Assembly (NCBI GenBank): GCA_017937705.1
Contig: JAGBDC010000012.1
Span: 1-58,221, forward strand
Direction: 5' to 3'
Source of the DNA: Alphaproteobacteria bacterium
GTDB lineage: Bacteria > Pseudomonadota > Alphaproteobacteria > RF32 > CAG-239
Length of the DNA stretch: 58,221 bases
Each line of letters begins with the position of its first letter. Position 1 is the first letter of the stretch. Under the pieces are notes generated by a model. The model saw only the letters and a list, made by a program, of their open reading frames with translations. It was not told where the DNA came from and made no database searches. A program made the position numbers and the translations under genes. Below, piece after piece: positions 1 through 8,587 of the stretch.

Positions 1-1
1 A

Positions 2-883
2 TCATCATATAATAACACCGATAGCGGATTGGGTATAATAGATGTAGCTTATGAGGGAGAAGTTCATAAAACTTCGTTCTTCTTTGCCGAAAACAGCCAA
101 TACAGCAGTGGTTCATATACCGATAAGGCAATGTTCAACCCTTATTTATCGATGAACGAGGCTTATGGTGTTGAAAGTAAATTGAGTTTCGATAAACTTG
201 GTTTAAAAATGGGCTTTATGACCGGTGAAAACGGTTTATATGACGGCGATGAAGATTATAATGATAGCAACTTTGACAGTCGTTCATACGCATTCAATAC
301 CGAAGTTTCATATCAAATAAGTCCGAAATTTAATTTGTCAGCAGTTAGCGGTATGTTAGCGGAAGATGATGCAATGTTGGGCTTAAATGGTAGTGGTGCA
401 TTAGATGTCGGTGACAGCAATACATTTTATACCGGTGTAATGTTGTCATGGCAACCTAATGCTAAATGGAGTTTTGGCGGAGCATATTATCATGGTTGGA
501 CCGATGCGTCAGATGTTACCAACAGTATGATACGTACTTCTCGTTTAGCAAGCAGCAGCTTTGCATTGGACGGACATTATAATTTGAACAAAACCGATGT
601 AATCGGCTTCCAAATATCTTCACCGTTGCGTATTTATGACGGTCATGCTGATTTTAATATAGCAACCGGCAGAGATAATTATTCGGATAAGATATATCGA
701 GAAAATGTTCGAGCAGATTTGAAACCATCCGCAAGAGAATATAAATTTGCGATGTATCATAACCGAGAAATAAAAGAAGATGTTTTGTTTAAGGGTGAAA
801 TAGCAGTTCGCTTAAATCCGGAACATCAACAAGACGCAGAAACTGATTATCGCGCAATGTTCGGCTTGTCTTGGGCATTTTAA
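2..883 (+). CDS. autotransporter, C-terminal beta-barrel part (5' end outside window)
   Basis: The frame is open to the left edge with no stop, and the first possible start is only an internal TTG, so this is the 3' part of a longer gene. The translated 290-odd residues are rich in aromatic-alternating strands typical of an outer-membrane barrel and end in SWAF, with the C-terminal Phe expected of barrels inserted by the Bam complex. The last 110 residues contain a segment of the form GFQISSPLRI, then an arginine-containing loop, then a DLKPSAREY stretch. From memory this layout resembles the barrels of alphaproteobacterial subtilisin-type (S8) autotransporters, so the missing passenger may be a surface protease. 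That assignment is inference; the barrel itself is well supported. A strong terminator follows. Confidence 0.65.
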   Translation, partial: SSYNNTDSGLGIIDVAYEGEVHKTSFFFAENSQYSSGSYTDKAMFNPYLSMNEAYGVESKLSFDKLGLKMGFMTGENGLYDGDEDYNDSNFDSRSYAFNTEVSYQISPKFNLSAVSGMLAEDDAMLGLNGSGALDVGDSNTFYTGVMLSWQPNAKWSFGGAYYHGWTDASDVTNSMIRTSRLASSSFALDGHYNLNKTDVIGFQISSPLRIYDGHADFNIATGRDNYSDKIYRENVRADLKPSAREYKFAMYHNREIKEDVLFKGEIAVRLNPEHQQDAETDYRAMFGLSWAF

Positions 884-901
884 TCGATAATCAAAGCAAA
901 G

Positions 902-935
902 AAAAATACTCGCAGAAAACTGCGAGTATTTTTTT
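902..935 (+). terminator. Rho-independent terminator of the autotransporter gene
   Basis: An 11-bp perfect stem (905-915 with 920-930) extends by A-T pairs, has an AAAA loop and runs into a T tract. It lies 20 bases after the stop codon. Confidence 0.9.
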
Positions 936-1079
936 GTTACGTTTTTTGAGCAATGTCAAAATATGACAATAATGAAAAATGTCAACTTGTAAGACAGAAA
1001 GAATATGTGTAAACTTGATATATGATATGTAAAAAAAATTAGAAATTTTTGTGCTTGGTTTAGAAATAGGGGAGATGAT

Positions 1080-1190
1080 ATGTATGATTATATTTTAATT
1101 GGTTTTTGTATTTTTGTCTCTGTTGGTTTTATCTGTTCCTTATTCTCTGCCTCTAACGGACAAGATGATAAATGGGATGGTAAATATTGA
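1080..1190 (+). CDS. candidate 36-residue single-pass membrane protein
   Basis: This short frame starts at an ATG with a good Shine-Dalgarno (AGGGGAG at 1068-1074, five bases before the start). It encodes one hydrophobic segment, about residues 4-24 (YILIGFCIFVSVGFICSLFS), followed by a short hydrophilic tail ending DDKWDGKY. The ribosome site, hydrophobic helix and charged C-terminus together suggest a real small protein. No family is recognised. It stands alone in the 474-base gap between the autotransporter terminator and the phage-like remnant, and may belong to either. Confidence is limited because a frame this short can occur by chance in AT-rich DNA. Confidence 0.45.
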   Translation: MYDYILIGFCIFVSVGFICSLFSASNGQDDKWDGKY

Positions 1191-1357
1191 ATATTTGTCG
1201 AGAAAATAAAAGACCACTAGCAACTTATCTGCTAATGGTAATTTATAAGAGCTTGCAAACGGTAGGAATATCTCCTTCGTTATTATAACTAACAGCGAAA
1301 CTATATAATATTATGATATTGTAGTCGACTATTATAATCTATGCTCCTAGAAAAGCA

Positions 1358-3151
1358 TTGTCGGGTGCTACATTAGGAGCATCTGATTGGGCATTGCGTA
1401 AGCTTGGTGTTGGATATGAAGACACCGAGAACAGAATGGGCGAAGTGTCTCCGCTTGCTAAAGGATTGACTAAAGTCGGTGGCTTTGGTGCTGAATTAGG
1501 CGGTAATATTGGCGGTCTTGGTGGCGGATTAGTCAAAGCTTTAGCCGGAAAAGGATTAAAAGGCTTAAAGCTTGCTACTACTGCCGGAGGTATTGAGGGT
1601 GGTATTACCGGTGGTTTTAGTGGCGATACACTTGAAGAAGCCGGAACAAATGCTCTTCTCGGTTTAGGTGGTGGAGCTGCATTGCCTGTTGGTTTGCATT
1701 ATGGGGTAAAGGGTGCAAAGTGGATAGCAAGACCTTTAACCGATAAAGTTACACACTACATTGGCAAGAAAAAACTTGCAAAGCAGTTGGCTAAAACCGA
1801 CAGTTTTGAAGATGTTTCTTTAGGCAATGTTGATGATGATATTGCAACAAGATTAAATCAGGTAAGAAATGCTGAAAATGTTAGTCCGGTTGACAATTCA
1901 AGTGTTACCGTGCCATCAGGAAGTGTTGAACATATAGAACAAAGACGTATTATAAAAAATGGATATACTCCAGAAAAAACAGCTGATGTTGTTAATAAGG
2001 CTTTATTTGGTAAAAATCCACGTGTTATAAGAGGTAATATTCCAGAAAATCAAGTTATTTTTGATTCTTCTAATCCTGCAAACAAAGTTGTGGTAAGTAA
2101 AAACAATAACACGAAAGGTGTTTCTGTTATCACAGCCATGAAAGATAGAAAGTTAGGGAAATTAAATAAGAGGTCGGATGGACTGCCGTTCCCATCATCG
2201 GAAGCTAGCATCACGTCTGATGCCTCAACTGCAGTTGGCAGTAATCTTTCTGACCTTCGACCTCTTAATGCCAATAGTATAGCATCAAATACGCAAAATG
2301 TCAACTCTCCATTTAGTCGTTCTTTTATTGAGAGTTTGGCGGATATAGATAAAAGCACAAAAATGCGTAATGCTGTGCAATCAGGAGCAGAGGACTTATC
2401 TGAAAGAGCAAGAATATTATCAGACCAGTTAGAACATAGAAAAAACGGTATGTATAATAGTTCTCTTGAGGATTCGCTTACAATTCCCGAATTGAAAAGT
2501 GCAAAACAAAGCTATAACAGATTTATAACTGAAAACGGTGATAAAGTATTGCCGAGTGATGCTGTTGAGAAGTTTTATCAAGAAAATCCTATTGCTAAAG
2601 GAATGATTGAAAAAGCAAGAGAGATTAATCCGTCAGCATTTAAGGGTATTAAGCCGGGTAGTCTTGCTGAATTTGATGAACTAAAACGTTTGCTAAATGC
2701 AGAAAGCAAAAACGTTATGAGCGGAGAGTCTGCAAGTGTTAAAGATGCTTATAAAAGAGCAGGAAACGATCTGAAATCATTAATGGATAATAAGTTTAGT
2801 GGTTTTAGAGATGTTAACACTAATGTAGCAAAAGCGGAATCTGCTCAAGATATTTTTGAAAGCAAGCTTAAAAAAGGTTTAACCAAAGTCGGCGGTGCAA
2901 CAGTTTCTCCGTTTTGGAGTGGTTTATCAAGTCCGTTAGCTGCTGCGGGTATTGTTGGTAGTGCTTTTAGTCCTATGTCTTTAGCTTTGACGGCAGGAGG
3001 TCTTGGAGGTAAAGCTATTATGCGAAAAATGAGGAGAGATGCAGGAAGAAGAATTGCTGACGGTATCATAAGAACACCGATTGAGGTAAATATTAATCCT
3101 AATCTTTCGGCAGGCTTATCTACAACGGCTTTGAGTAATATGTTCAAATAA
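1358..3151 (+). CDS. probable phage structural or ejection protein, N-terminally truncated
   Basis: The only start available near the 5' end is a TTG without a convincing ribosome site. The frame continues upstream to a stop at 1322-1324 (in-frame residues STIIIYAPRKA), so the real N-terminus has probably been lost. The protein has Gly/Ala-rich, weakly hydrophobic stretches at about residues 38-110 and near 525-560. A basic globular region follows at about 195-275 (containing NPANKVVVSKNNN and GVSVITAMKDRKLGK), then a long helical segment. Gly/Ala-rich amphipathic tracts around helical regions are common in phage internal-virion, ejection and tape-measure proteins. The 195-275 region has the feel of nuclease-like domains embedded in such proteins, but I cannot name it. 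A tail-fibre-like fragment follows. Function is inferred, not recognised. Confidence 0.5.
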   Translation: MSGATLGASDWALRKLGVGYEDTENRMGEVSPLAKGLTKVGGFGAELGGNIGGLGGGLVKALAGKGLKGLKLATTAGGIEGGITGGFSGDTLEEAGTNALLGLGGGAALPVGLHYGVKGAKWIARPLTDKVTHYIGKKKLAKQLAKTDSFEDVSLGNVDDDIATRLNQVRNAENVSPVDNSSVTVPSGSVEHIEQRRIIKNGYTPEKTADVVNKALFGKNPRVIRGNIPENQVIFDSSNPANKVVVSKNNNTKGVSVITAMKDRKLGKLNKRSDGLPFPSSEASITSDASTAVGSNLSDLRPLNANSIASNTQNVNSPFSRSFIESLADIDKSTKMRNAVQSGAEDLSERARILSDQLEHRKNGMYNSSLEDSLTIPELKSAKQSYNRFITENGDKVLPSDAVEKFYQENPIAKGMIEKAREINPSAFKGIKPGSLAEFDELKRLLNAESKNVMSGESASVKDAYKRAGNDLKSLMDNKFSGFRDVNTNVAKAESAQDIFESKLKKGLTKVGGATVSPFWSGLSSPLAAAGIVGSAFSPMSLALTAGGLGGKAIMRKMRRDAGRRIADGIIRTPIEVNINPNLSAGLSTTALSNMFK

Positions 3152-3175
3152 GGGAGCGAAATGCTCCCTTTTTTT
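3150..3175 (+). terminator. terminator after the phage-like gene
   Basis: The stem AAGGGAGC (3150-3157) pairs with GCTCCCTT (3163-3170), with a 5-base loop and a T tract. It overlaps the stop codon of the preceding frame. Confidence 0.85.
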
Positions 3176-3189
3176 ATGGGAAAAATAAA

Positions 3190-3459
3190 ATGGCAGATAC
3201 TAATTTAATTTATCCTTATACTTTTGAGGGCGGTAAAAAAGCCGTTGCTTCAGAAGTTAATGCTAACTTTGATGCGGTTAGAATGTTCGCTAACGGTATT
3301 AATGCGACTTTAAGCGATATTCAGACGGCAATAGCGGATTTGAAGAAGAAAACGACTAGGGAGATGTTTGACATCTACTTCAGTATTACGGGGGAAACTT
3401 GTAGATTTCAACTTATTAAAATTAAAGCAAATATCTTTGTTGTTGCATTTTTTGTTTAA
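3190..3459 (+). CDS. phage tail-fibre-like N-terminal fragment
   Basis: The 89-residue protein begins with a sequence of the form IYPYTFEGGKKAVASEVNAN, followed by FDAVR. This resembles the virion-attachment end of phage tail fibre or tail spike proteins (proline, then F-x-G-x3-A-x-A-x-EVN-x-NF). After about residue 57 (DLKKK) the sequence turns into an unrelated hydrophobic tail and stops, so the distal fibre appears to be deleted. Together with the truncated gene upstream it marks a decayed prophage rather than a working one. The ribosome site is poor. It is adjacent to yqeY, the first core gene, so this is the right-hand limit of the foreign material. Confidence 0.5.
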   Translation: MADTNLIYPYTFEGGKKAVASEVNANFDAVRMFANGINATLSDIQTAIADLKKKTTREMFDIYFSITGETCRFQLIKIKANIFVVAFFV

Positions 3460-3504
3460 TGAGTATATTTTTTTATAAAATTTATGAGTTAACAGGAGAT
3501 AAAA

Positions 3505-3960
3505 ATGTTAAGAGAAGATATCCAAAATGCTATTAAAGAAGCAATGAAAAATCACGAAACCATAAAATTGAGTACAGCTCGTATGATTTTGGCCGGAATT
3601 AAGGAAAAAGATGTTGATGCCCGTGGTAAAGGAAAAGAATGTGCTGCCGAAGCAGATTTAATGTCTATGATGCAAACAATGATTAAACAACGTCAAGAAT
3701 CTGCTAAAATGTATCGTGAAGCAAATCGTTCGGAATTAGCGGAAAAAGAAGAAGGTGAAATAGTAATTATTCAAGGATTTTTACCTAAACAAATGAGTGA
3801 AGCAGAAGTAGATACCGCAATCAATAATATTATTGCCGAGCTCAATGCTACATCTATGAAAGATATGGGAGCAGTTATGGCAAAATTGCGTGAAACTTAT
3901 GCCGGACAAATGGATTTTGGCGCTGCAAGCGGAAAAATTAAAGCTGCATTAAACAAGTAA
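3505..3960 (+). CDS. yqeY: GatB/YqeY domain protein
   Basis: This 151-residue protein is full length for the YqeY family. The N-terminal helical part (LREDIQNAIKEAMKN, then STARMILAGIKEKDVDARGK) and the C-terminal part (FLPKQMSEAEV, then MGAVMAKLRETYAGQMDF) are family hallmarks. YqeY resembles the tail domain of the amidotransferase subunit GatB and is thought to act on tRNA; its exact role is not settled. An AGGAG site precedes the ATG. The stop lies 6 bases before dnaG, so the two are probably co-transcribed, and yqeY-dnaG-rpoD is a familiar order in alphaproteobacteria. Confidence 0.92.
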   Translation: MLREDIQNAIKEAMKNHETIKLSTARMILAGIKEKDVDARGKGKECAAEADLMSMMQTMIKQRQESAKMYREANRSELAEKEEGEIVIIQGFLPKQMSEAEVDTAINNIIAELNATSMKDMGAVMAKLRETYAGQMDFGAASGKIKAALNK

Positions 3961-3966
3961 GAAATA

Positions 3967-5772
3967 ATGGAAAACACAGACTTTTATCGTTTTTTAGATG
4001 AAGTTCGCTCTAAAATATCTATTGTTGATGTTGTTGGAGCGAAGGTTAAGCTCGTTCGCAAAAATCGAGAATATACCGGTCTGTGTCCTTTTCATAATGA
4101 AAAAACGCCATCTTTTACAGTTAATGAAGCAAAAGGTTTTTATCATTGCTTCGGTTGCGGAGCACATGGTGATATAATCAAATTTGAAATGGAAGCCAAC
4201 GGACTTCCATTTATGGATGCTGTAACCAAGTTAGCAAATAAAGCCGGATTAAAAGTTCCCAAATTTAATAAAGAAAATGAGGAAGAGGCAAAGCATCGCA
4301 GTTCTTGGTTTGAGATTATGGAACTGGCTGTCGGATTTTTTGAAAAAAATCTGTTTTTGCCCGATGGAGCAGAAGCTCTCAATTATCTCACATCTCGAGG
4401 CTTTGATGAAGATATAATTAAAAAGTTTAGATTGGGATATGCTCCGGATAATAACGGATTGCGAGCCTATTTGGCATCTAAAAATGTTTCGGAAAGCGAT
4501 ATGATAGAACTCGGATTAGCTGTTCTTTCCGAAAAAAATTCTAAAGTTTATGACTTTTTCCGCAATCGTGTAATGATACCGATTATTGACAAACGTAATC
4601 GCACAATCGGTTTCGGGGGAAGAGTGATGGGTAAAGAAGAGCCTAAATATCTCAATTCTCCGGAAACTCCCATATTTAATAAACGCAAAATTTTATATAA
4701 TTTGAATTATGCTCGTGACAAGGCTTATGAACACAAAAGAATTATTGTGTGTGAAGGTTATATGGATGTTATTGCACAATCAAAGTTCGGTTTTGACTAT
4801 GCGGTTGCTCCGTTAGGAACAGCTTTGACCGAAGACCAAATACAAGAGGCATGGAAAATTTGCCCTGAACCGACATTGTGTTTTGACGGAGATAGTGCAG
4901 GTATAAGAGCTGCTGTTCGTTCCGTGGATAGGGTTTTGCCGATATTAAAGCCCGGATATTCTTTGAAATATGTGTTTTTACCCGACAAAATGGATCCTGA
5001 TGAGTTTTTGAAATCAAAAGGGGCTGAAGAATATGAAAAAGCCATAACTTCAACAATGCCTTTAGCTGACTTATTGTGGAAAAAGAACTTGCAGGCGCAA
5101 CCTATTGATACTCCGGAACAAAAGGCTAAATTTGAAAAAAATATTTATGAAGAAATAGCAAAGATTACTGATGAAAAAGTTCGCGGATATTATCTTCAAG
5201 ATATAAAAAATCGTATATATGCCGAATTGCGAGGTGGTGCATCTCCGAAGCCGTATGAGAATAAAAAAACTGCACCAAACTCCCGTCAACCGAAAAAGAA
5301 AGAAAATTTGGTTGTAAAATACGGACTAGATGAAAAAGTTGCTCGTTTTATTCTTTCTGCGTTTGTCTGTCATCCGGAGCTAATCAGCGAATTTGAAGAA
5401 AAAGTGAGTATGTTCGAAATTCCTGATATGGAGCTCAATGTTTTTTGGAATAAAATTACCGATATTTGTCAAGAAAATGAAAATTTGAATGCGGAAAGCT
5501 TTTGGCAAAAATTGGTTGATGAAAATATGGATAAATTTGCTTCTTCGCTTTGGGAAGTAAAAATGATAAAACAGCAAAAACCGTTTATCAGCAAATTGCG
5601 CGAAGAAATAAGTAATAAGATTATAGAAATACAGCTTGGACAAATTGAAAAAGATATAAAAGAATGTTTACGAATTATGGAAAACTCCGAGTCGTTTCCC
5701 GAAGATGTATTTGAACGATACGAAATGTTAAAAAAAGACCGAATATCACTACTCAGTGAAAAAAATGTTTAA
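3967..5772 (+). CDS. dnaG: DNA primase
   Basis: DnaG makes the RNA primers for DNA replication and works with the DnaB helicase. The 601-residue length is normal. The N-terminal zinc-binding domain has C40, H43, C61 and C64 (CPFH and CFGC). The TOPRIM catalytic core includes VCEGYMDV at about 262-269, with the catalytic Glu, and CFDGDSAG at about 305-312, with the metal-binding Asp pair. A helical C-terminal region of about 170 residues, beginning after a Lys/Pro-rich linker near residue 430, corresponds to the DnaB-interacting domain. It follows yqeY by 6 bases and precedes rpoD by about 170 bases. Confidence 0.98.
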   Translation: MENTDFYRFLDEVRSKISIVDVVGAKVKLVRKNREYTGLCPFHNEKTPSFTVNEAKGFYHCFGCGAHGDIIKFEMEANGLPFMDAVTKLANKAGLKVPKFNKENEEEAKHRSSWFEIMELAVGFFEKNLFLPDGAEALNYLTSRGFDEDIIKKFRLGYAPDNNGLRAYLASKNVSESDMIELGLAVLSEKNSKVYDFFRNRVMIPIIDKRNRTIGFGGRVMGKEEPKYLNSPETPIFNKRKILYNLNYARDKAYEHKRIIVCEGYMDVIAQSKFGFDYAVAPLGTALTEDQIQEAWKICPEPTLCFDGDSAGIRAAVRSVDRVLPILKPGYSLKYVFLPDKMDPDEFLKSKGAEEYEKAITSTMPLADLLWKKNLQAQPIDTPEQKAKFEKNIYEEIAKITDEKVRGYYLQDIKNRIYAELRGGASPKPYENKKTAPNSRQPKKKENLVVKYGLDEKVARFILSAFVCHPELISEFEEKVSMFEIPDMELNVFWNKITDICQENENLNAESFWQKLVDENMDKFASSLWEVKMIKQQKPFISKLREEISNKIIEIQLGQIEKDIKECLRIMENSESFPEDVFERYEMLKKDRISLLSEKNV

Positions 5773-5846
5773 TTTTATTAATACTCTAATCCATTGTTTT
5801 TGCAAGATTTATTTGAGTGTTGAAAGATTGTGTTTCAAACCATTTA

Positions 5847-5875
5847 TTGACAACGATGTAAATAATAAGTAAAAG
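5847..5875 (+). promoter_or_regulatory. possible rpoD promoter
   Basis: A perfect TTGACA (5847-5852) is followed after 17 bases by TAAAAG (5870-5875), a weak -10. Downstream, a short dyad GTCC-TTATAACA-GGAC (5897-5912) lies in the leader. The -35 is convincing, the -10 is not. Confidence 0.35.
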
Positions 5876-5940
5876 GAACACGCTAGCAATTTATTTGTCC
5901 TTATAACAGGACATCAAAAATCGATTTTTTGGGAAAAAGA

Positions 5941-8019
5941 ATGTCAGAAACAGATAATCAAGATTTTTACGAATCCGGTGCAGGAGATGCGCCGTTGATT
6001 GACAGCCTCGGCAGTGCAGTTAAACGTATTGTTGAAAAGGGAAAAACCCGCGGTTATATTACCGTAGAAGAACTGAACAAAGCTCTTCCTTCCGATAAAG
6101 AATCATCTGAACATATCGAAGATATTATGGCCGAAATTTCAGATCTTGGCATAAGCATCATTTCTGAGTCAGATGCTGACAGTTTTGAGCAAGAGGAAGC
6201 AGAAGACAGTTCAGATGATTATGATGAATCCGGTAATTTTGATGAAAAAGATATGGGACGGTACGATGATCCCGTTCGTATGTATCTTAAAGAAATGGGA
6301 AGCGTTGAATTGCTTTCTCGTGAAGGCGAAATCGCAATAGCAAAACGTATCGAAGCCGGAAAAACCGTTATGATTGACGGATTGTGCGAAAGTCCGATGA
6401 CTATTAAAGCAATCGCAACTTGGAGAGATGATTTAGTCAGCGGAAAAATGCAGCTCCGTGATGTTGTTGATTTGGAAATGATGTATGGCGACGATCCGGA
6501 AGCTATGGATTTTGATGAAGAAGAGACCGCAGTTGTCGATTTAGATAAGGTTACGGCTGAAATTGCCGATAAAGAGAATAATCTCGATGATCTAGATGAA
6601 GATTTAGATCAAGACATTGATTTGGAAGATACCGTTGACACTAATTCGGATGATGTAGATGACATCGATGATAAAGACGAAACAGATGAGGACGGGGATG
6701 ATGTATCAGATGTTGACGGCGGAGATGATGAAGAGGTCGGAAGCCATACTTCTGCATCCATTACTTCTATGGAAGAAGCTCTTTGGGAACCTGTTCTTGA
6801 AATTTTAAACAAAATATCAAGCTACTATGATGATTTGAAAAAAATCCAAAATCAAAGAGTTCAGGCTATAATTTCAGGTCAAACAATTAAGCCGACTTTG
6901 GAGAAAAAATATTCTCAAATCAAAAAAGAACTGGTTGAGTTAATGAGTTCAATTCATCTAAACAGCAGTAGAATTGAACAACTCGTAGAACAGCTTAATG
7001 AATTGAATAAGCGTTTAATGGGACTTGAGGGTAAATTGTTACGTTATGCCTTGGCATGCAAAATTAAACGTGAAGACTTTTTGGCCGAATATCAACAATC
7101 CGAATTGTCACCAAATTGGTTGGAAAATGTATCTCGCAAAAAAGATAAACATTGGCAAGAGTTTGTTACCAAATATGGTGTTGAAATTGTTGAATTACGT
7201 GACAGTGTAGCACAAATGGCTCAAGAATGCGGTTTGCCGATTAATGAATATCGCCGTATGGTTGATACGATTAAAAAAGGCGAAAGAGAAGCAGACAGAG
7301 CTAAAAAAGAAATGATTGAAGCAAACTTGCGTTTGGTTATCTCAATCGCTAAAAAATATACAAACAGAGGTTTACAATTCCTTGACCTTATTCAAGAAGG
7401 AAATATCGGCTTGATGAAAGCGGTTGATAAATTTGAATATCGTCGCGGATATAAGTTTTCAACTTATGCTACTTGGTGGATAAGACAAGCAATAACACGT
7501 TCAATCGCAGATCAGGCTCGTACAATTCGTATTCCTGTTCACATGATTGAAACAATTAACAAGCTTGTTCGTACATCTCGCCAAATGTTGGCAGAAATGG
7601 GACGTGAGCCTGTTCCCGAGGAATTGGCTGCTCGTTTGTCTATGCCTCTTGAAAAAGTTCGCAAAGTTATGAAAATTGCTAAAGAACCGGTTAGTTTAGA
7701 ATCTCCTGTAGGTGATGAAGATGATTCATCTCTCGGCGATTTTATTCCGGACGAGAGTGCATTACAACCGCTTGATTCTGCAATTCATTCAAATTTGAAA
7801 GAAACTTGTACTCGTATTCTTTCTTCTTTAACCGCTAGAGAAGAGCGTGTATTGAGAATGCGTTTCGGTATCGGTATGAATACAGATCATACCTTGGAAG
7901 AAGTAGGGCAACAATTTAATGTTACTCGTGAGCGTATTCGTCAAATTGAAGCTAAGGCTTTGAGAAAATTGAAGCATCCGAGCCGTTCACGCAAACTGCG
8001 TTCTTTCTTGGATCAATAA
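5941..8019 (+). CDS. rpoD: RNA polymerase primary sigma factor (sigma-70)
   Basis: The start chosen is the ATG at 5941 (MSETDNQ), with GGGA six bases upstream; a TTG four codons earlier also lies in frame. The product is about 692 residues. Region 1.1 is at the N-terminus and region 1.2 reads [22 protein letters not shown]. An acidic non-conserved insert of about 70 residues (roughly 185-260, nearly all Asp and Glu) follows. Regions 2-4 close the protein: [17 protein letters not shown], then [19 protein letters not shown] in region 2, and the helix-turn-helix [18 protein letters not shown] in region 4. It directs the polymerase to TTGACA/TATAAT promoters like those seen elsewhere in the window. 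A terminator follows directly. Confidence 0.98.
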   Translation: MSETDNQDFYESGAGDAPLIDSLGSAVKRIVEKGKTRGYITVEELNKALPSDKESSEHIEDIMAEISDLGISIISESDADSFEQEEAEDSSDDYDESGNFDEKDMGRYDDPVRMYLKEMGSVELLSREGEIAIAKRIEAGKTVMIDGLCESPMTIKAIATWRDDLVSGKMQLRDVVDLEMMYGDDPEAMDFDEEETAVVDLDKVTAEIADKENNLDDLDEDLDQDIDLEDTVDTNSDDVDDIDDKDETDEDGDDVSDVDGGDDEEVGSHTSASITSMEEALWEPVLEILNKISSYYDDLKKIQNQRVQAIISGQTIKPTLEKKYSQIKKELVELMSSIHLNSSRIEQLVEQLNELNKRLMGLEGKLLRYALACKIKREDFLAEYQQSELSPNWLENVSRKKDKHWQEFVTKYGVEIVELRDSVAQMAQECGLPINEYRRMVDTIKKGEREADRAKKEMIEANLRLVISIAKKYTNRGLQFLDLIQEGNIGLMKAVDKFEYRRGYKFSTYATWWIRQAITRSIADQARTIRIPVHMIETINKLVRTSRQMLAEMGREPVPEELAARLSMPLEKVRKVMKIAKEPVSLESPVGDEDDSSLGDFIPDESALQPLDSAIHSNLKETCTRILSSLTAREERVLRMRFGIGMNTDHTLEEVGQQFNVTRERIRQIEAKALRKLKHPSRSRKLRSFLDQ

Positions 8020-8027
8020 ATATTTTC

Positions 8028-8058
8028 ATCTCCCCGATTTTTTCGGGGAGATATTTTT
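8028..8058 (+). terminator. rpoD terminator
   Basis: The 10-bp stem ATCTCCCCGA (8028-8037) pairs with TCGGGGAGAT (8043-8052), with a 5-base T loop and a T tract after it. Confidence 0.92.
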
Positions 8059-8081
8059 ATAAGGCAGAAAAAGGTAAAAAT

Positions 8082-8521
8082 ATGATACAATACAATCAAG
8101 CAGATATTGAAACAATGATAATCAGCGCTCAAGCAAGGGATAAATCCCGTTTACAAGAATTGATCGTTTTGCACATCTTTCGAGATATAAGAAAATAGGT
8201 ATAGCAAATTGTGCGGGAGTGCAAAAGTATGCGGAAAATCTGATGAGAATTTTGGTATCAGAGGGGTTTGAAGTATTTAGCATCAACTGTAAACAAAGCG
8301 GATTAAAAGGAGAAGAATTATCAACAGAGCTTAATGGTCCCAGTTGCGACCCTGTTTCACAGGCTGAATATTTAAATCAATGTCAAACCGACATCAATAT
8401 AAAAGTAGGGTTGTGTTTGGGACATGGCTTGTTGTTTAGCAAACATTCTCAAGCACCGGTAACCACTTTTCTTGTTAAAGACTTTGCTACCGAACACAAA
8501 ACAGTCGAGTGTTTAGTATAA
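8082..8521 (+). pseudogene. DUF1847-family protein broken by a single-base frameshift
   Basis: Two overlapping frames together give one protein. The first starts at ATG 8082 (MIQYNQADIE) and is open to a TAG at 8196-8198. The second carries RYKKIGIANCAGVQKYAENL and continues to 8521. One extra T in the TTTT run at about 8167-8170 would join them through IVFAHLSRYKKIGIANC. The joined product matches the DUF1847 pattern as I know it: an IGIA-x-C motif, then CK-x2-G, C-x-P-x2-QAEYLN, NI-x-VGLCLGHG-x-LF and APVTT-x-LVKD. These proteins are thought to bind metal; their function is unknown. The Cys-rich N-terminus of longer relatives is absent. The break may be genuine decay or a sequencing error in a homopolymer. 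The GTG at 8219 is not a credible start. Confidence 0.75.
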
Positions 8522-8526
8522 TATGT

Positions 8527-8555
8527 TTGACAAAAATAAACAAAAGTGTTATTGT
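8527..8555 (+). promoter_or_regulatory. strong sigma-70 promoter for the secreted orphan
   Basis: TTGACA (8527-8532), a 17-base spacer and TATTGT (8550-8555). It sits immediately after the DUF1847 stop and 33 bases before the next start. Confidence 0.75.
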
Positions 8556-8587
8556 ACGAACTATATTTTTTATAGGAGTTTGCAATC

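Noticed and set aside
29-883. TTG at 29 as the true start of the first gene
   Set aside because: The frame stays open to base 2 and the product is only a barrel domain, so the gene is simply cut by the window edge.
1200-1245. Similarity of CACTAGCAACTTATCTGC here to ACGCTAGCAATTTATTTGTCC before rpoD (5866-5900) as a shared element
   Set aside because: The match is short, gapped and AT-rich; chance cannot be excluded and no third copy was found.
980-3405. AACTTGTA at about 984 and 3397 as prophage attachment repeats
   Set aside because: Eight bases is too short in AT-rich DNA to support an att site.
8219-8521. A separate 100-residue gene starting with GTG
   Set aside because: The conserved DUF1847 sequence continues upstream of the GTG in the same frame, and the other half lies in the neighbouring frame.
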